A stretch of DNA of 5,250 bases from Kiritimatiellia bacterium. GTDB taxonomy: Bacteria; Verrucomicrobiota; Kiritimatiellia; RFP12; UBA1067. Where the stretch lies: contig JAQVQN010000195.1 in assembly GCA_028701555.1 (NCBI GenBank), positions 1 through 5,250 of the forward strand, given 5' to 3'. Positions within the stretch are counted from its first letter, which is position 1. Every line of letters starts with the position of its first letter. Shown here in pieces: positions 5,118 to 5,250 of the stretch. The position numbers and the translations under genes were made by a program. A model generated the notes under the pieces. It was not told the origin of the DNA. It did not search any database and was given only the letters and a program-made list of their open reading frames with translations.

Positions 5118-5243
5118 TTAGATAGCAGAAATCATGCCGGACAACCGAACCGGTTCCTGCCGACATATATCCTCGACCCAGATACTATTTTCGCTGTTAT
5201 GCAAACCGGATTTGCAAAAACGAGAATTATACAATGCGGGCAT
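5118..5243 (-). CDS. Possible short ORF, or the 3' end of an upstream gene cut by the window edge
   Basis: A minus-strand frame is open from the window edge (5249) to a TAA at 5118-5120, seven bases before the sensor start. If it begins at the ATG at 5243 it encodes 41 residues, ending EPVRLSGMISAI. No family is recognised. It covers the TATAAT and both inverted repeats described here, so it may be a non-coding leader that is open by chance, since 44 open codons are not improbable. The short gap to the sensor gene would also suit an operon whose upstream gene ends here. The window does not decide between these. Confidence 0.2.
   Translation of the reverse strand: MPALYNSRFCKSGLHNSENSIWVEDICRQEPVRLSGMISAI
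5147..5156. repeat. Perfect 10-bp palindrome GAACCGGTTC in the leader
   Basis: GAACCGGTTC is self-complementary and lies 36 bases upstream of the sensor start codon. The palindrome does not extend on either side. It could be a protein-binding half of a larger site or chance. Together with the dyad at 5200-5216 it makes the leader rich in symmetry. Confidence 0.25.
5200..5216. promoter_or_regulatory. Inverted repeat just downstream of the candidate -10 box (operator or leader hairpin)
   Basis: Arms TGCAAA and TTTGCA (6 bp, perfect) flank the centre CCGGA, giving a 17-bp dyad. It lies about 9-26 bases downstream of the TATAAT, covering the first transcribed bases. This is a usual place for a repressor operator; it could also form a 5' hairpin in the mRNA. 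No known regulator site is recognised. Confidence 0.3.
5226..5231 (-). promoter_or_regulatory. Candidate sigma-70 -10 box
   Basis: The minus strand reads a perfect TATAAT here, preceded directly by TTG. A -35 box at 16-18 bases spacing would fall at or beyond the window edge and cannot be judged. Transcription would start near 5219, leaving a leader of about 110 bases before the sensor ATG at 5110. If a gene continues from the right edge, the cluster may be read through from further upstream instead. Confidence 0.4.
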
Positions 5244-5250
5244 GGCCCGA

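Noticed and set aside
5190..5216. Sigma-54 promoter (GG-N10-GC) upstream of the sensor
   Set aside because: A GG and a GC occur on the minus strand, but 11 bases apart instead of 10, and the surrounding TGGCAC/TTGC consensus is missing.
5234..5250. Start of a divergent plus-strand gene at ATG 5234
   Set aside because: Only five codons are visible, there is no clear Shine-Dalgarno sequence, and the -35/-10 spacing of the nearest plus-strand promoter-like bases is too short (12).
1..5250. CRISPR array, insertion sequence, transposase or phage genes
   Set aside because: No spaced direct repeats of CRISPR size, no transposase-like protein and no terminal inverted repeats with target duplications were found. 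The only tandem repeats are the two heptamer arrays.

Overview
The window holds one compact minus-strand gene cluster, transcribed from right to left and running almost edge to edge. In order it encodes a soluble two-PAS sensor protein that ends in a histidine-kinase dimerisation (DHp-like) segment with no ATPase domain (5110-4034), a GspI/PilV-type minor prepilin (4016-3552), a very large GspJ/PilW-type minor prepilin (3543-1336) and a GspK/PilX-type minor prepilin (1295-207). The gaps are 17, 8 and 40 bases. Each of the three prepilin genes has a clear Shine-Dalgarno sequence, so cotranscription is likely. No plus-strand gene is supported; the long plus-strand open frames lie antisense to these genes.

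The I-J-K order matches the tip (priming) complex of type II secretion pseudopili and type IV pili. In known systems GspI, GspJ and GspK (or PilV, PilW and PilX) assemble at the filament tip, start polymerisation and can present adhesive or cargo-binding domains. No ATPase, platform protein, secretin, major pilin or prepilin peptidase is encoded here, so these would have to lie elsewhere. Two features stand out. The J-like subunit is 735 residues, much longer than the usual 200-250, and carries what look like extracellular beta-sandwich regions and a DxDxDGxxD calcium-loop motif. The first gene, a cytoplasmic PAS-PAS-DHp protein, has a degenerate H-box and no catalytic domain. I infer that it couples a cytoplasmic signal to expression or function of the filament, but its partner is not in the window.

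Right edge (5111-5250): a perfect TATAAT on the minus strand at 5226-5231, a 6-bp inverted repeat just downstream of it, a GAACCGGTTC palindrome, and a short open frame that could be the end of an upstream gene. Left edge (1-206): a hairpin just after the last stop codon, a 7-bp tandem repeat, a weak hairpin followed by T6 that is a candidate terminator, and several longer-range inverted repeats. A second, unrelated 7-bp tandem repeat fills most of the spacer before the last gene, and that gene's Shine-Dalgarno sequence sits in phase with it.

Organism: a Gram-negative-type bacterium of moderately high GC. Large prepilin-like proteins, a PilX-like protein with a beta-helix-like tail and intergenic heptamer repeats would suit the PVC group (for example Kiritimatiellota, Lentisphaerota or Verrucomicrobiota) or a related uncultured lineage. 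This is a low-confidence impression, as no marker gene is present.
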